Shown here: positions 41,701-52,168 of the stretch, in pieces
How the letters are laid out: every line of letters starts with the position of its first letter
How positions within the stretch are numbered: the stretch's first letter is position 1
Assembly: GCA_003344405.1 (NCBI GenBank)
Contig: NOWV01000104.1
Span: 186,001-250,000, forward strand
DNA: 64,000 bases
DNA from: Trichoplax sp. H2
Lineage: Eukaryota > Placozoa > Uniplacotomia > Trichoplacea
Reading direction: 5' to 3'
Position numbers and translations under genes: made by a program
The notes under the pieces: generated by a model
Databases searched by the model: none
Told to the model about the DNA's origin: nothing
Seen by the model: the letters and a program-made list of their open reading frames with translations, nothing else

Positions 41701-44700
41701 TATCGTCGTTCCATTGCTATTTTTATCGAAAATTGTCAACGAATCGTATGGGCAGTTTGGTTCATATTCCAAATCGAAATGCTTCCAGTTTAATTTCACC
41801 ACAGAATTTGGATCAACTAGGATGGTATAGCTGCAGTCATTGTTGTTTGGATAATTGCTTGGATAATTCTGACTTGAAATTATACCAGTAGGTGTTAAAA
41901 ATGTGGTATCACAACTACTCCCTACTTGATCATCATAATAAAAGTAATTGAGGTTATCATCAATGTTATATTACTTTAGACTATTTTAAATTAAGATTAC
42001 TTTATAGCGAATTGATAGTGTACCCGATTTCGTGTTTGCTTTTTGAATACATAATGATAAGAAGCATCTTTTATTTTGTAAACTACTTCCAGCACATTCT
42101 TTTCCGCCATTGGATGGAGGTGGGCTAGTACAGCTTCTAGATCGTTGTCTGACACCAAATCCACAACTTGCGCTGCATTTTGTCCATCTTGACCACTTGC
42201 TCCATTGTCCATCTGTACTTGAAGATTCGTATGCCCCAAGTATAGAGAAGATGCGATTCCAATAAATTTATGAACTAATTGCGGTTATAAGCGCTCATGC
42301 ATATATTGTTGTTTAATTAAAATGAATTAATTTAAGTCCTACCATTCATATCTATCGGTCGATAGACTAGTTTGAATCCAAGCCTTTCAATTGAATCATC
42401 GGTAGAAAAATGGAGTAAGGCGGTATTGTGCGATGTAATAATCGAATCAGGAATTTGATTTCCACAATAACTTCCAATTAATTTGGATCTGGTAGATGCA
42501 CCATCGTATATGTTTAAATAATCAGCTGAACATTCTGTATCATATTTCTCGATATCAATTGATTGAAAATCAATTTTGATTTTATAACCACGTGGAACTT
42601 CTAAAGTTTCTAACCAATCTATGCTTCGGTAATATTTTTTGGTAATAGGATCAATTGGACTGTGAATAGTAACCGTTGAGCCTAGGAAAACAAACAGAAA
42701 CAAGAATGTACCAAATTTGATAGAAAGGATCAGTCGATATAAACAATTGAGGTACTTACCCACACATGGAATTGTTGCCCCACATTCTTCCGATTGTAAT
42801 TCTTCCCCTTGGCAATCCTTGCCATTACGCTGACGTGGAGGATTACTACAAGTTCTGCGACGAATACGTCTACCTCCTTTACCACAAGATCGCGAACAAG
42901 ATGACCAATTTTCCCATGATGACCATACCCCATCCATATCTATTGGTTTCCAAAGCATTGATTAACAGACGAAAGTCCGATTAAGATCAGATAATGGCTA
43001 TCAATTATGATTATTTTGCCTCTAATGCAAATGTATTCTTTTAATTGGATAGGATATAATTATGATTAGTTATTGTGGCAAAAAAAATATCCTGGCAAAG
43101 AGCTCAATTTTCTTATGGACTATCTAAATTGCTTCAATAACCCACCTGGGCATTCGCTATAAGAGCAATTGACTGTCTTATACCAGGGTTCGTTACTACA
43201 ACCGGATATGTTGAGACAGAATCGATAAATAACCTTACGGCATTTGAAATCACACGCTTTATAATATTGCCAATCACTCCATCCTTGCGTGTCATTGACT
43301 GTTCATTTATTAAAATAAAAGTTCAGTATAGAACCAAAAGAAATATAATACTGCAAATTGGTGTAAAATTTAATTGCGTTTGATATACACTATGCACATA
43401 TTAAATTAGCTTTTTATGCAAATATTGTCGCTATTTGAAAAGAGTCTACAAAGAAGTTAAATAACTATGTGTAATGAACTACAGAATTCTGGTAGCGGTA
43501 ACTGCGCCTACGGCACTCAATTGGTAGAGTATAAGTATTGGCTGACTTAGATTCTAAATCATAAAGAGAAAAATGGATACAAAATTTTAGGAGGGCATGT
43601 TCAGTTTACGTTTCATATCGGTAACTTGAAATAATTTTGCCACTTATTCCGTGATTTCAAATTTTTAGTTCATTTCAACTTTGTATACTTATGTCGATAA
43701 TATTATTTATAGACTAAGGTAACGTTTTCAATACTAGCTATTTGATCACTTTGTAATTCAATAGCACTACTATGAACATGAAATCTATTTGTAAATTTCT
43801 CTTATACTTGTCGTTAATAAGCGCTAATACTGTGCCAGCTTTTATTCCAATTATGGTTGAGCGGTATTTATGGGGTACTATGCATGTAATATCTTATTAC
43901 GGAAAAAATGGCTTACCATTGCATGCATATAAGGTTTTAACTTTGTCAACATCTCCTGAACTCAAGCCATTTCGTTGTCCAATTTTGACAAAACCAGGAT
44001 CCCTTAATGGCTCCATAGTTTTATGCCCATTTTTACTAAAAGCATATAGTTCATAATGCATGATGGAACCATAATCATATGGTTTATTTAAGCTGTCAAC
44101 TTCACCGCGAGTGTACTTTTCGAAGTTCACCTCTTGCCCTAAAATATTAAAAATTTATAATAGATTCTATCTTAGCAGGTAGTTTGATAAGTAGTAGATA
44201 CTATCAAATTGAACAATTTATAGATTGAAGATTACTTTAGCTCTAGTAGCAATTAATTGATTTGCTGGATACCTTTTCTGATATTTTGATAGTTCACCCT
44301 AATATACGAATCTCTGTCAAGACGCGATTGTTCATGCCAAAATCCGATTACATGAAGTAATTCATGCATAAGGTTGCCACGTTTGCATGAGCCATCACTT
44401 CCAACACCAAGTATTTGTCTTCCACCGATTCGTCCAATATGGGAATAGCAACTGCAATAAGCCAATAACAAGCATACTTGTATATTATCACTTTCTGTAT
44501 TACTTTACCAGTAAATCAAATATCTTCAGCGCTTGTTATATTTCCTTTCGATATATCATTCAAATATTTTGGTCGTTATAAAGTAAAGCTAAGAAATCGC
44601 TTCTACCTGAATGATCCTTGAAATAGTACATAATCCTCTTCGCGTTCCAGAGGTTTAAATCTTAAACAGGATTTCGCTTCAATATCTAAGATAGCTTGTA

Positions 44701-45129
44701 TTAAGTTTAGTTTTGTTGGGTCATCTGTATAAGAGAAGTCGATGCGTTATGATGACATAAATACGGTAATAAAATTGTCGTTGTTAAGAAAGTAAAAGCA
44801 ATATTATTGCACGATTTTGAGTTGGCTGTTTTATCTTAATTACATAACTGCATCATTAATGCGTAAAATTCTATTTTAAATGATTCATCTTAGTGTATTC
44901 TACACACTACTAATCCTAAACACTTAATATAGTAAGAAGTGCAACTGCTCACCAACTGTTTTGGCAATTGTATAAGGGATAATTCTTTTATTCCACAGGC
45001 CGGTTACGTCTTGTATCATCGATCTTAAGCTGCGGCTATTTTTATTCTCTTTTAACGGATCAGCATTTACGATATGCTGAACTGTGGGTGTAAGTATGAT
45101 ATCGCCTTCAAAGAGTTCCGGTTCTTTTT
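38300..45129 (-). CDS. Secreted astacin metalloprotease with TSP1, CUB, EGF and C-terminal CAP domains (tolloid-like mosaic)
   Basis: Fourteen exons join in frame: 44953-45129, 44607-44724, 44273-44451, 43917-44138, 43146-43298, 42760-42939, 42343-42681, 42024-42212, 41574-41921, 40786-40914, 40365-40712, 39704-40087, 39030-39392 and 38300-38721, giving about 1,180 residues to the TAA. Order: pro-region end with FEGD switch, astacin catalytic domain, atypical TSP1 (WSDW), TSP1, CUB, TSP1, CUB, EGF, CUB, CUB, CUB, CAP. Nearly every exon starts after one base of a codon and ends after one base, so each domain is a shufflable 1-1 module. Astacins are zinc endopeptidases; tolloid relatives process matrix proteins and free BMP ligands, with CUBs setting substrate choice. 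CUB-EGF-CUB-CUB resembles tolloid; the TSP1 repeats and CAP tail do not. The CAP exon has no start or signal peptide of its own, so a separate gene is unlikely. The donor at 42024 is the least certain site. The start and signal peptide lie upstream, unresolved. Confidence 0.9.
39030..43298 (-). other. TSP1/CUB/EGF array of the metalloprotease
   Basis: In protein order: 43146-43298 atypical TSP1 (GWSDWQYYKACDFKCRK); 42760-42939 TSP1 (WSSWENWSSCSRSCGKGG); 42343-42681 CUB that lacks the first cysteine pair but keeps LNIYDG; 42024-42212 TSP1 (WSKWSRWTKCSASCGFG); 41574-41921 CUB; 40786-40914 EGF (NPCQNGGTC, HCIPNFSGINC); 40365-40712, 39704-40087 and 39030-39392 CUBs, each with four cysteines and the YPxxY and acidic calcium-type residues. 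One domain equals one exon throughout. Confidence 0.93.
43917..45129 (-). other. Astacin pro-region end and catalytic domain (four exons)
   Basis: Exon 44953-45129 has ELFEGDIIL, the FxGD aspartate switch that keeps astacins latent, then LWNKRIIPYTIA, the start of the mature domain. Exon 44607-44724 has KSCLRFKPLEREEDYVLF. Exon 44273-44451 holds the zinc site HELLHVIGFWHEQSRLDRD, with three His and the catalytic Glu intact. Exon 43917-44138 has the Met-turn SIMHY with its Tyr. All catalytic residues are present, so an active protease is expected. Confidence 0.95.
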
Positions 45130-45278
45130 CTACGTATTTTATAAGGTTGGTGGTAAAACTTTAATAAAAACTATGTTTGGTTTGTAATTAAATGAAATTA
45201 TAAAAATTAAGAGAATTTGGTCCACATCATCGGCTTTATTTTACAAACTCGTATTTTATTTCTTATGCTTTATTTTAC

Positions 45279-47126
45279 CTTTATGGTTGTCGTAAGTTTC
45301 CTGTTTCGCCGCAAGACTACCTTGGGAATTGCGATTAACTTTCTGATTAATTTCTAAGTAGTTGTTATAGTTTTAGTTAATTTACCTATAGTTCAATTTC
45401 TTTGGTGATAGCAAGCTTCAAAACTGTCTCAGTCTTTCAACTATATCATATTTAGTTCAAGAATAATTCAAAACGTAATAGCGTTATAAATTACTAACCT
45501 TTAACAGACTTTTGCTGCACAGAGGTCTGCTTTGCTAAATTTTTAACCCCTTTCTTACTTAACGACTCAATCATTAATTCACTTTTTATCTCTTCAACGA
45601 GTTCAGTTTTATCTTCTACCACAAAGCACTTTAAATTAATATCATCTTTACAAGGAACTATTATTTTTTCAAGATATACTTAGTTAAGAAACGAGTGCCG
45701 ATACTCTACCTGATTTTACTAGTTTTTTTTGTGATAGTAATTTCATCAAGCTTTCGTCATGTTCTTCTTTACCTGATCAAAAATATTATAAAAAGCCTTC
45801 TAATTAGAAATTTAATTTTGTAATTTTTGAAATAGTACGTGAAATTTAAAGTTTAAAAAGAGCTAGACATAAACAAGATATGAATATTTTATTTATTTTA
45901 TTCTAAGATTATAGCTAATGTTCTATCCTCTGATCTCAACTGATGAATTATGTCCATAGCCGACCTCTTTTTGAGTCTTTAGCAGCTGTATTTTCTCTTC
46001 TAACAAGCTTATCTGCATCTAGAGCTAATGCCATAAAATGTCATATCAGAGGCAAAGAAACTAAGTTGTAGTAGTATAATTCTGAGCAACAAATCTATAG
46101 TTAGTTATTATAGGAGTAATGAGAGTATTACGCTGTTGCAGAAAATGAAATAATGATTATTTACATTAGTTACCTCTATAGTTCTCATGCTTTAATAATA
46201 GCTTTTCTAATCCACTTTCACTTTCCAGTTCTAATTAAAAAGTGAAGGCAAAATAGATCAAATAATTTAACAGAATCGTATCATTAATAATAACTTGAAA
46301 GCTAGAGATTATGATATCTTATTTAATTGCTAACTCATAAAGACTAGCAATATTATCGTTGCTAGAATTCAATCGACATTAGATATCAAAGATTTCTAGC
46401 CGTCCCTATAAATACTCTACATGTAGATATTAATTAACCGAAGTAAGACTTATCAAGCTCTGAAATTGTAAAATAAACACTGTTTGATGGAATTTAGCTC
46501 ATGTCCTTCTTACTTTTAATTAATTCTGATAAGCCAATTTCCGCATTACTTCCTTCTAGATATAATGCAAATCAAACTGATCTCAATAAAAACATGAAAA
46601 TATTAAAGCTCTTATTCCTTCCAGTTAGTGATGTAAGGAAATCAAAATAATGAAATCCATTACTTAAACTAAACTGGTAATGAAAATTTCCTCAAGATAC
46701 GCATATACTATCGGTAATCGAAGCAATTTCCTATTGATACTATGTCCGGATAGCAAGAAAGAAAATAGCTTACAACTAAGGCTACAGTAAATGTTGGCTT
46801 ACAGTAAATACCGTACTCTTTTGAAAATTATCTTTCCAGAAGTCGATAAACAATTGTACTATTAGTATAGAAATTAAACATTATCTAGTCGTAGATTACT
46901 TTATCTATTCTAAACCTAGATATTATTGTTAAATTGTAGTAGAAATAGCTATCATTTTTATAGCTGTATCAATTGAATCATTGTGCAATTCAAATTGGAT
47001 AAAAGGCATTTTTTCTGAGGATACCATTACTACCTGATTTCGTAAATTTTTGAATTGGACTTGATTGATGAACCACTTTTTTCGAACGGGAAAGCTTTAA
47101 CGAGTGAAATTCACCATCTCTATCAC
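45279..47126 (-). CDS. Candidate upstream mini-exons of the metalloprotease (charged pro-region)
   Basis: Seven short open stretches flanked by AG and GT, all in the same 2-then-1-base phase as the astacin exons, lie upstream: 47034-47126, 46514-46555, 46174-46230, 45965-46018, 45710-45766, 45499-45657 and 45279-45353. They would add about 180 residues. The encoded sequence is rich in Lys, Glu, Ser and Leu. Two exons are both exactly 57 bp and similar in pattern: ESGLEKLLLKHENYR and DESLMKLLSQKKLVK; the 42-bp exon has GLSELIK. Phase agreement across seven exons is unlikely by chance, but short AT-rich exons are hard to call by eye, and the donor at 45965 is weak. No ATG or signal peptide was found, so the gene probably starts further upstream. 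Confidence 0.5.
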
Positions 47127-50100
47127 CTATAATCTAAGAAATATTTCACAATAACGCATTAAAGCGTTAGAACTGAAACAGCTATCGGCATCATTTGATA
47201 CGATCGATCTGTGCGTTTGACCAAGTAAAGGAACATTTAGCAATCTTAGCTGAAGAAAAATAATTCTTTAGTTTCAATTACAACTTCTAGCCATTAAATA
47301 TGAATTTTGCTATCTAGATTATAGAAATAGAGTCCGGCTTTTACCAGTTTGAATACTTTACTGTCCTATTAAACTGGAGCTAGAGCACGTGCCAATGTTA
47401 TATTCATTACATATTCTGACTAAAAGATCTCACAAGACACCGAAATGCGCACTAATTCTACTAGGCAATAAACGCGATATAGAAGCGATTTAGTGTAGAG
47501 GTCTAATTAAAATGGTTGTTCTATATTATTGTAATATTAGCTAATATTAGTTAGCAAATATAGTATATTATTTCCATAAGACTTTAAGTATGATGACTCA
47601 TTTATTAAGATTATTTTTAAGTATTCTTAAACCAGTTAATAAGAATCACTGTAAGAATCTGTTACTGGTATTGGAAGATTTAAAGTGGGAATTTGTAAAT
47701 TAGGTGTACAGGGTAAAATAATGCGTATCAAGGCCCTAATTTACAATATTACCATAGAATACCAATTTGATTGGCATTTCAGTATAGGATCTCATTCATA
47801 ACGTTACTTCTGAATATTTGTAAAAAATTTATTAGAATCATTGGAGGATAAAGATTAGAAAGATTATGAATCATTCTAGAAATTCTATTACAGTGCAAAG
47901 GGTATGGCAATGTAAGGACCACTAAGTGTTGCACGAGATTAGGATGGCCTTAATTCTACTACTATTACATGTTTGCTTGATGGTATAACGAAGAAGCTTT
48001 CAAAGTCTTCATATACTTTTCTTATCACCCGAAAATTGATGCTATACCTTAGCATTCACATTTTAACAATCATTGCGATAGCTTCTGCTAAGCTACTATT
48101 GAGTTGAGATAACTTTTACTTTGTTAGGAAAGTATGCGCGTATTATCAGTTGTAGTCAGCATTAAGAGGTTCATACGTGTAGTGCTATTAGTATAAGTAT
48201 CTGCCAAATTAAAAAGAGGTTCAAATGACGGCTTTTTACTTTAAATTTGTCATTTAAAAACTAACCAAGTAATGACTTGTTCTCCATTCGACTAAGGAGT
48301 ATACTTTTACATTTTCCTCAGAAATATCAGTCAGCAATTCAATACTCAAATCTGCTCATTCTGCTCGACTTAAAAAGGATGAAGATTTGATCCTTAAATT
48401 GATATTCTATTATATGGTCTGCTGCTAGTTTAAATAAACGGATATATCGATTTAGGTGAGGGCTGGATAAATTCTTACCAATGTGCTACGGTAGTATTAC
48501 GATAAATGATAATGTTAAATCTCTCAGTTTTTAAATTTTATTATCAAAAAGTATAACCTCTGCATGGCTAATTATATGTATATTTAACTTTAACAAAGAA
48601 TGTCGATATGCTAATTTTAACATTGCAACTGAGCAAAGCTTTACAGTATTGGAAAATATGATATTGTCAGAAGTTCAGGATGTATTGGAATGACATAAGC
48701 TAGACATGAATTACCAGAAATATTCCGGGATCTGTATGAAGCTTCTATTGAATTATGGGAATTACAAACAAGTTCGAAGATTGCATCATCTTTGCTTCGA
48801 TCATTGATAAATTTAGCAGTTTATGCAATTATAATTTATCGCCTACTAATGAATTTAAATACTATTCACAATATTTGTTACATACGTGTACCATATATAA
48901 GTATCGCGGCTGGAGAAATTACTAGAGAAAGCTATATTTAACAATATATTTTCTTGAGAAGAAATTGAGCTAATTCAAATACATGCTTTTTATGCATGAG
49001 ATGGCAAAGCCAAGATTACCTAAAAATTTAACTTACATTTGATGAAATTTGTCCACTGACGAGTAAAATAACGAATAAAGTAGGGCCAGCAAAATGATAT
49101 CGTAACGGCATCATAATTCAGCTTGGATGGACCACCGTGCGTTAGAAAATTATATCCAAAGGCTAAATATATCGATTGGAACGTGTGACAGTGTTAAATA
49201 CTGTATTAGAGTAGAAATATCTATTTTAGGATAATCCTGTTAGCCTATCCTTACTTAGTTAACTTCTAATTTTTATATACTGTGTTTTAATATAGCACTG
49301 ACTTTTTATGACAGTGACACTTATGCACATACTGAAATTAATAGTTATAATAGGGAATGCAAATCATCTACTTACCGTTCGAATCATTGTGATTGTAATT
49401 TACTTATGGTAGATCGTAAATTATCTTGGAAATGTTCCGTGGTAGGACATATCGTAATCTGACTATTCTGTATTAGTCATTACATGTCTATGTTCGTAAA
49501 TACTGTTGTCTGCATTAAGGGAGCAGTAGCTAAATTAATTAATATCTAATTCAGTAAATGATTCCAATGTTAATTGTATTAGCTGTGTGTGATATATACC
49601 AATCACGAAATTCCAAATTTTAGAAAAATAAGGGCTTTTATTGCATCTTATACAAAGATTAACTACACACAGCTCTACTTTAGCCGAATACTACTATTAA
49701 AGACTTCTACAACGAACTAACAGAATAATCTAAAGTTGCATGCTTTTATACTTTTCGTAGCATTCGCAGCTACAATCCGCATGGCAACCTTTTACCTTAT
49801 TTTACACATAGTTAAATTATTCTTAGTAAGACTATTCTACTGCGGACCATCATTAATCCAATATGGATACGACTACAGTACTTACGTAGACATTATTCAC
49901 ACCAGCCAAAGTACAATGAATTAACCATATCCTAATATATGATTTACAGTTCTATTTTTACCTATAGCCATATTAGTAACTCAACAGCTTACTGTATATA
50001 GTCATCTGTACTCTAGCATAGAGTTTCTACCACTACAGTCTATAGTTATAGCTACCAAATATCTCTTAGGATAAACATCTACCGTACATTATACTACACA

Positions 50101-50156
50101 TGGCTAACAGTCTACAATCACAATACTAAGTTATATTACACTGTGACTCATGAACT
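47127..50156. other. Stretch upstream of the metalloprotease exons, no gene resolved
   Basis: Should contain the first exon and promoter of the minus-strand metalloprotease, but I could not identify a signal-peptide exon. From about 49690 the composition shifts to pyrimidine-rich, resembling the LTR-like region near 60700-61000. The 62-codon frame at 49736 has no ATG. Confidence 0.35.
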
Positions 50157-50342
50157 ATTGAGGAATAGTATATAAATGCAGTATATCGTGAAATAAATAG
50201 GATTCTGAAACTTAGTGTTTAACGTAAAATACGAGGCGTTTAAGTCTTTATTGAGGAATAGTATATAAATGCAGTATATCGTGTAATAAAGTGGATTCTC
50301 AAACTAAGTGTTTAACGTAAAATACGAGGCGTCTAAGTCTTT
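50157..50342 (+). repeat. 93-bp tandem duplication
   Basis: 50157-50249 and 50250-50342 match at about 94% (six substitutions) and abut directly. Each unit begins ATTGAGGAATAGTATATAAA and ends with GTCTTT. Confidence 0.95.
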
Positions 50343-50548
50343 GTGTAGTCTGCTAGTAGAGCAAAAGTGTTTCTGATAGTGCAGATATCGTTCCTTGATA
50401 CGTGGTTCAAGGAATTGACTTATTGATCGTACATTAAGTTATCTTGTTGCAAAGCTGTTTTGTGACGGAACGCAATTGAAGTAATGTAAGGAATGCTTAT
50501 ATAATACTGGCTACAAAGCATTTTAAATTAGTAATTCTATCAACTGAA

Positions 50549-50662
50549 ATGACTTACGCTAGAAATATTGGAAATACTTTTAAAGCTATCTATTCAATAA
50601 TTATCGGATATTTATTAATAGCAGCAGCAGTTGTAATTTTGAACACAGATTGGATGTGGTGA
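50549..50662 (+). CDS. Possible small single-pass membrane protein
   Basis: An ATG-to-TGA frame of 37 codons: a polar N-terminus (MTYARNIGNTFK) followed by one hydrophobic helix (AIYSIIIGYLLIAAAVVIL) and a short Trp-rich end. A strong GTGAGT donor overlaps the end (GT at 50660-50661), and an acceptor near 50936 would also supply a stop at once, so either way the product is about 37 residues. The hydrophobic design is not what random AT-rich sequence usually gives, because Ala codons are frequent. No family recognised; low confidence. Confidence 0.3.
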   Translation: MTYARNIGNTFKAIYSIIIGYLLIAAAVVILNTDWMW

Positions 50663-50670
50663 GTATAACT

Positions 50671-50745
50671 TAATTTAATTAACCATTCCAACTACTTCAA
50701 CTAATTAATTAGCAATCAAGTTGGAATGGTTTCAAGATTAAATTA
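50671..50745. repeat. Inverted repeat with 13-bp perfect stem
   Basis: AACCATTCCAACT at 50681-50693 pairs perfectly with 50719-50731 across a 25-base loop. After a short bulge TAATTTAAT pairs again with ATTAAATTA at 50737-50745. It could be a small hairpin element or the 3' processing signal of the small frame just upstream. Confidence 0.6.
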
Positions 50746-51772
50746 CTAATGACAGCACGAATCCTACTTTATTTCTGGCGCACATTGTCATATTTTAAAT
50801 TTTGATCATAATAGTATAATTAGTAAAAGAAATGCTCATAAAATTAATGATTTTTGTAGAAGAATACATTTTGTAATTAACTTAAGTATTTATTTAGAAA
50901 ATTTTACCCCTTTTCCTCTTATTTTCCTCTATTAGCAGACCAATATGAAGAGTCAATAGCGAGAAATTTGCAACTTGATATGATTGTGTAAAGTGTTTAG
51001 TCACCAATCAAGACAGAAGAGTAACTGTAGAGTGGGGGATGTTAAAATTGACACGGTGGTATTGAAAGAAAATGCGACTATATACTAACTCGAAAGGGCT
51101 CTATAAGACAAATAACCCTGTAGCATGTGGACAACTAATTCGAGATCAATATAAAGTTCATTATACTGTATTTTCTATATATAGCTAAATTTTGAGGTAA
51201 TTTACAGTCTTAAACGGATTGAATTACCTGTTCCGAACTAAGTTTGCTTATTAGTGAAATACAGTGTCGTCAACATCGAAACTTTATTTATTTATTTTAT
51301 TAATTATTCTTATTGGCTAAGTTATGAAGATGCACAAATGAATTATGCATTTTAATAAAGAGAATTTATTTTGATGTAATTGGTTTTATTATGTAATTCT
51401 AATCATTTTCAATAGGATTTAAGCATTTGTAAATCTTTTAATTCACTTAATTAAATCCTTTTTTTAAATAGTAAATTTTTAAATGAAATGTAAATCTCCC
51501 ATTAATAGCTTGGTAATTCGCTAAGAACGAAGTAAATCAGTATTGGATCTATGTACTCCTTTTATTGTTATTGTAATTACTTATTTTTAATGTTTCACTG
51601 ATGAATCACTCTAAGTAAATCTTAAAGGTTTATATAGATTACAAACGTATTAACTTAAGTGAGAGGTTATTCAGTGTAAGAGCCTAGACTATACCCCAGG
51701 CTAGAGTATACAGAGTATATTTCAGACTGGCCTAGTTTATGCTCTATATAGTAACCTATAGTAGCCTAGTTT

Positions 51773-52168
51773 ATGTTCATTTATACATTTACATTACAAT
51801 TTGTTTATTCTGATGAAGAATATGAATCTAAATCTGGGTGCTGTCTGCCCCTAATCACCTGTACTCTTGGTAATCAAGGTAAGTGCATGGGATTTTATGT
51901 GGATGAATTGGCAATACGTTTATTTTAGTAACTATCTGTCACAAACCAGCTTCGTGACAAGGATAACGTAAAACAAATCTCTAAATTACTATAGTCTCTG
52001 GGATTCAGTATCCCTACTCACAAGAATTTAGATGCCTTTTATGTTACGTTAAACTCAACTAGACAATTGAAAACTGCTTTATTCAACTATCTGACGGGCT
52101 CATATACCCTTTTACAGCAGCTAACATTCACAAGTCATCTTATAAAAATACTTGGTGAGAACATCTAC
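51773..52168 (+). pseudogene. Decayed reading frame, possibly transposon-derived
   Basis: One frame stays readable over about 400 bp with only three internal stops. It starts at an ATG, runs through VYSDEEYESKSGCCLPL and LITCTLGNQGKCMGFYVDEL, then after two stops LRDKDNVKQISKLL, and after a third SLGFSIPTHKNLDAFYVTLN and TALFNYLTGSYTLLQQLT. Composition is protein-like, unlike the surroundings. A GTAAGT donor occurs at 51879, so part may be an exon. No family recognised; a remnant of a mobile-element gene is my guess. Confidence 0.35.

Noticed and set aside
41997-42239. 80-codon minus-strand frame starting MGHTNLQVQ
   Set aside because: Wrong frame of the third TSP1 exon; the neighbouring frame gives WSKWSRWTKCSASCG and fits the splice phase.
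43505-43580. tRNA-like A-box (CTCAATTGGTAGAGT) after GCCTACGG
   Set aside because: No anticodon arm with a seven-base loop and no B-box (GGTTCGAxTCC) follows, so at best it is a tRNA fragment or chance.
49736-49924. 62-codon frame that looked like a mitochondrial insertion
   Set aside because: No ATG and no match to any mitochondrial protein I recognise; pyrimidine-rich DNA explains the residues.
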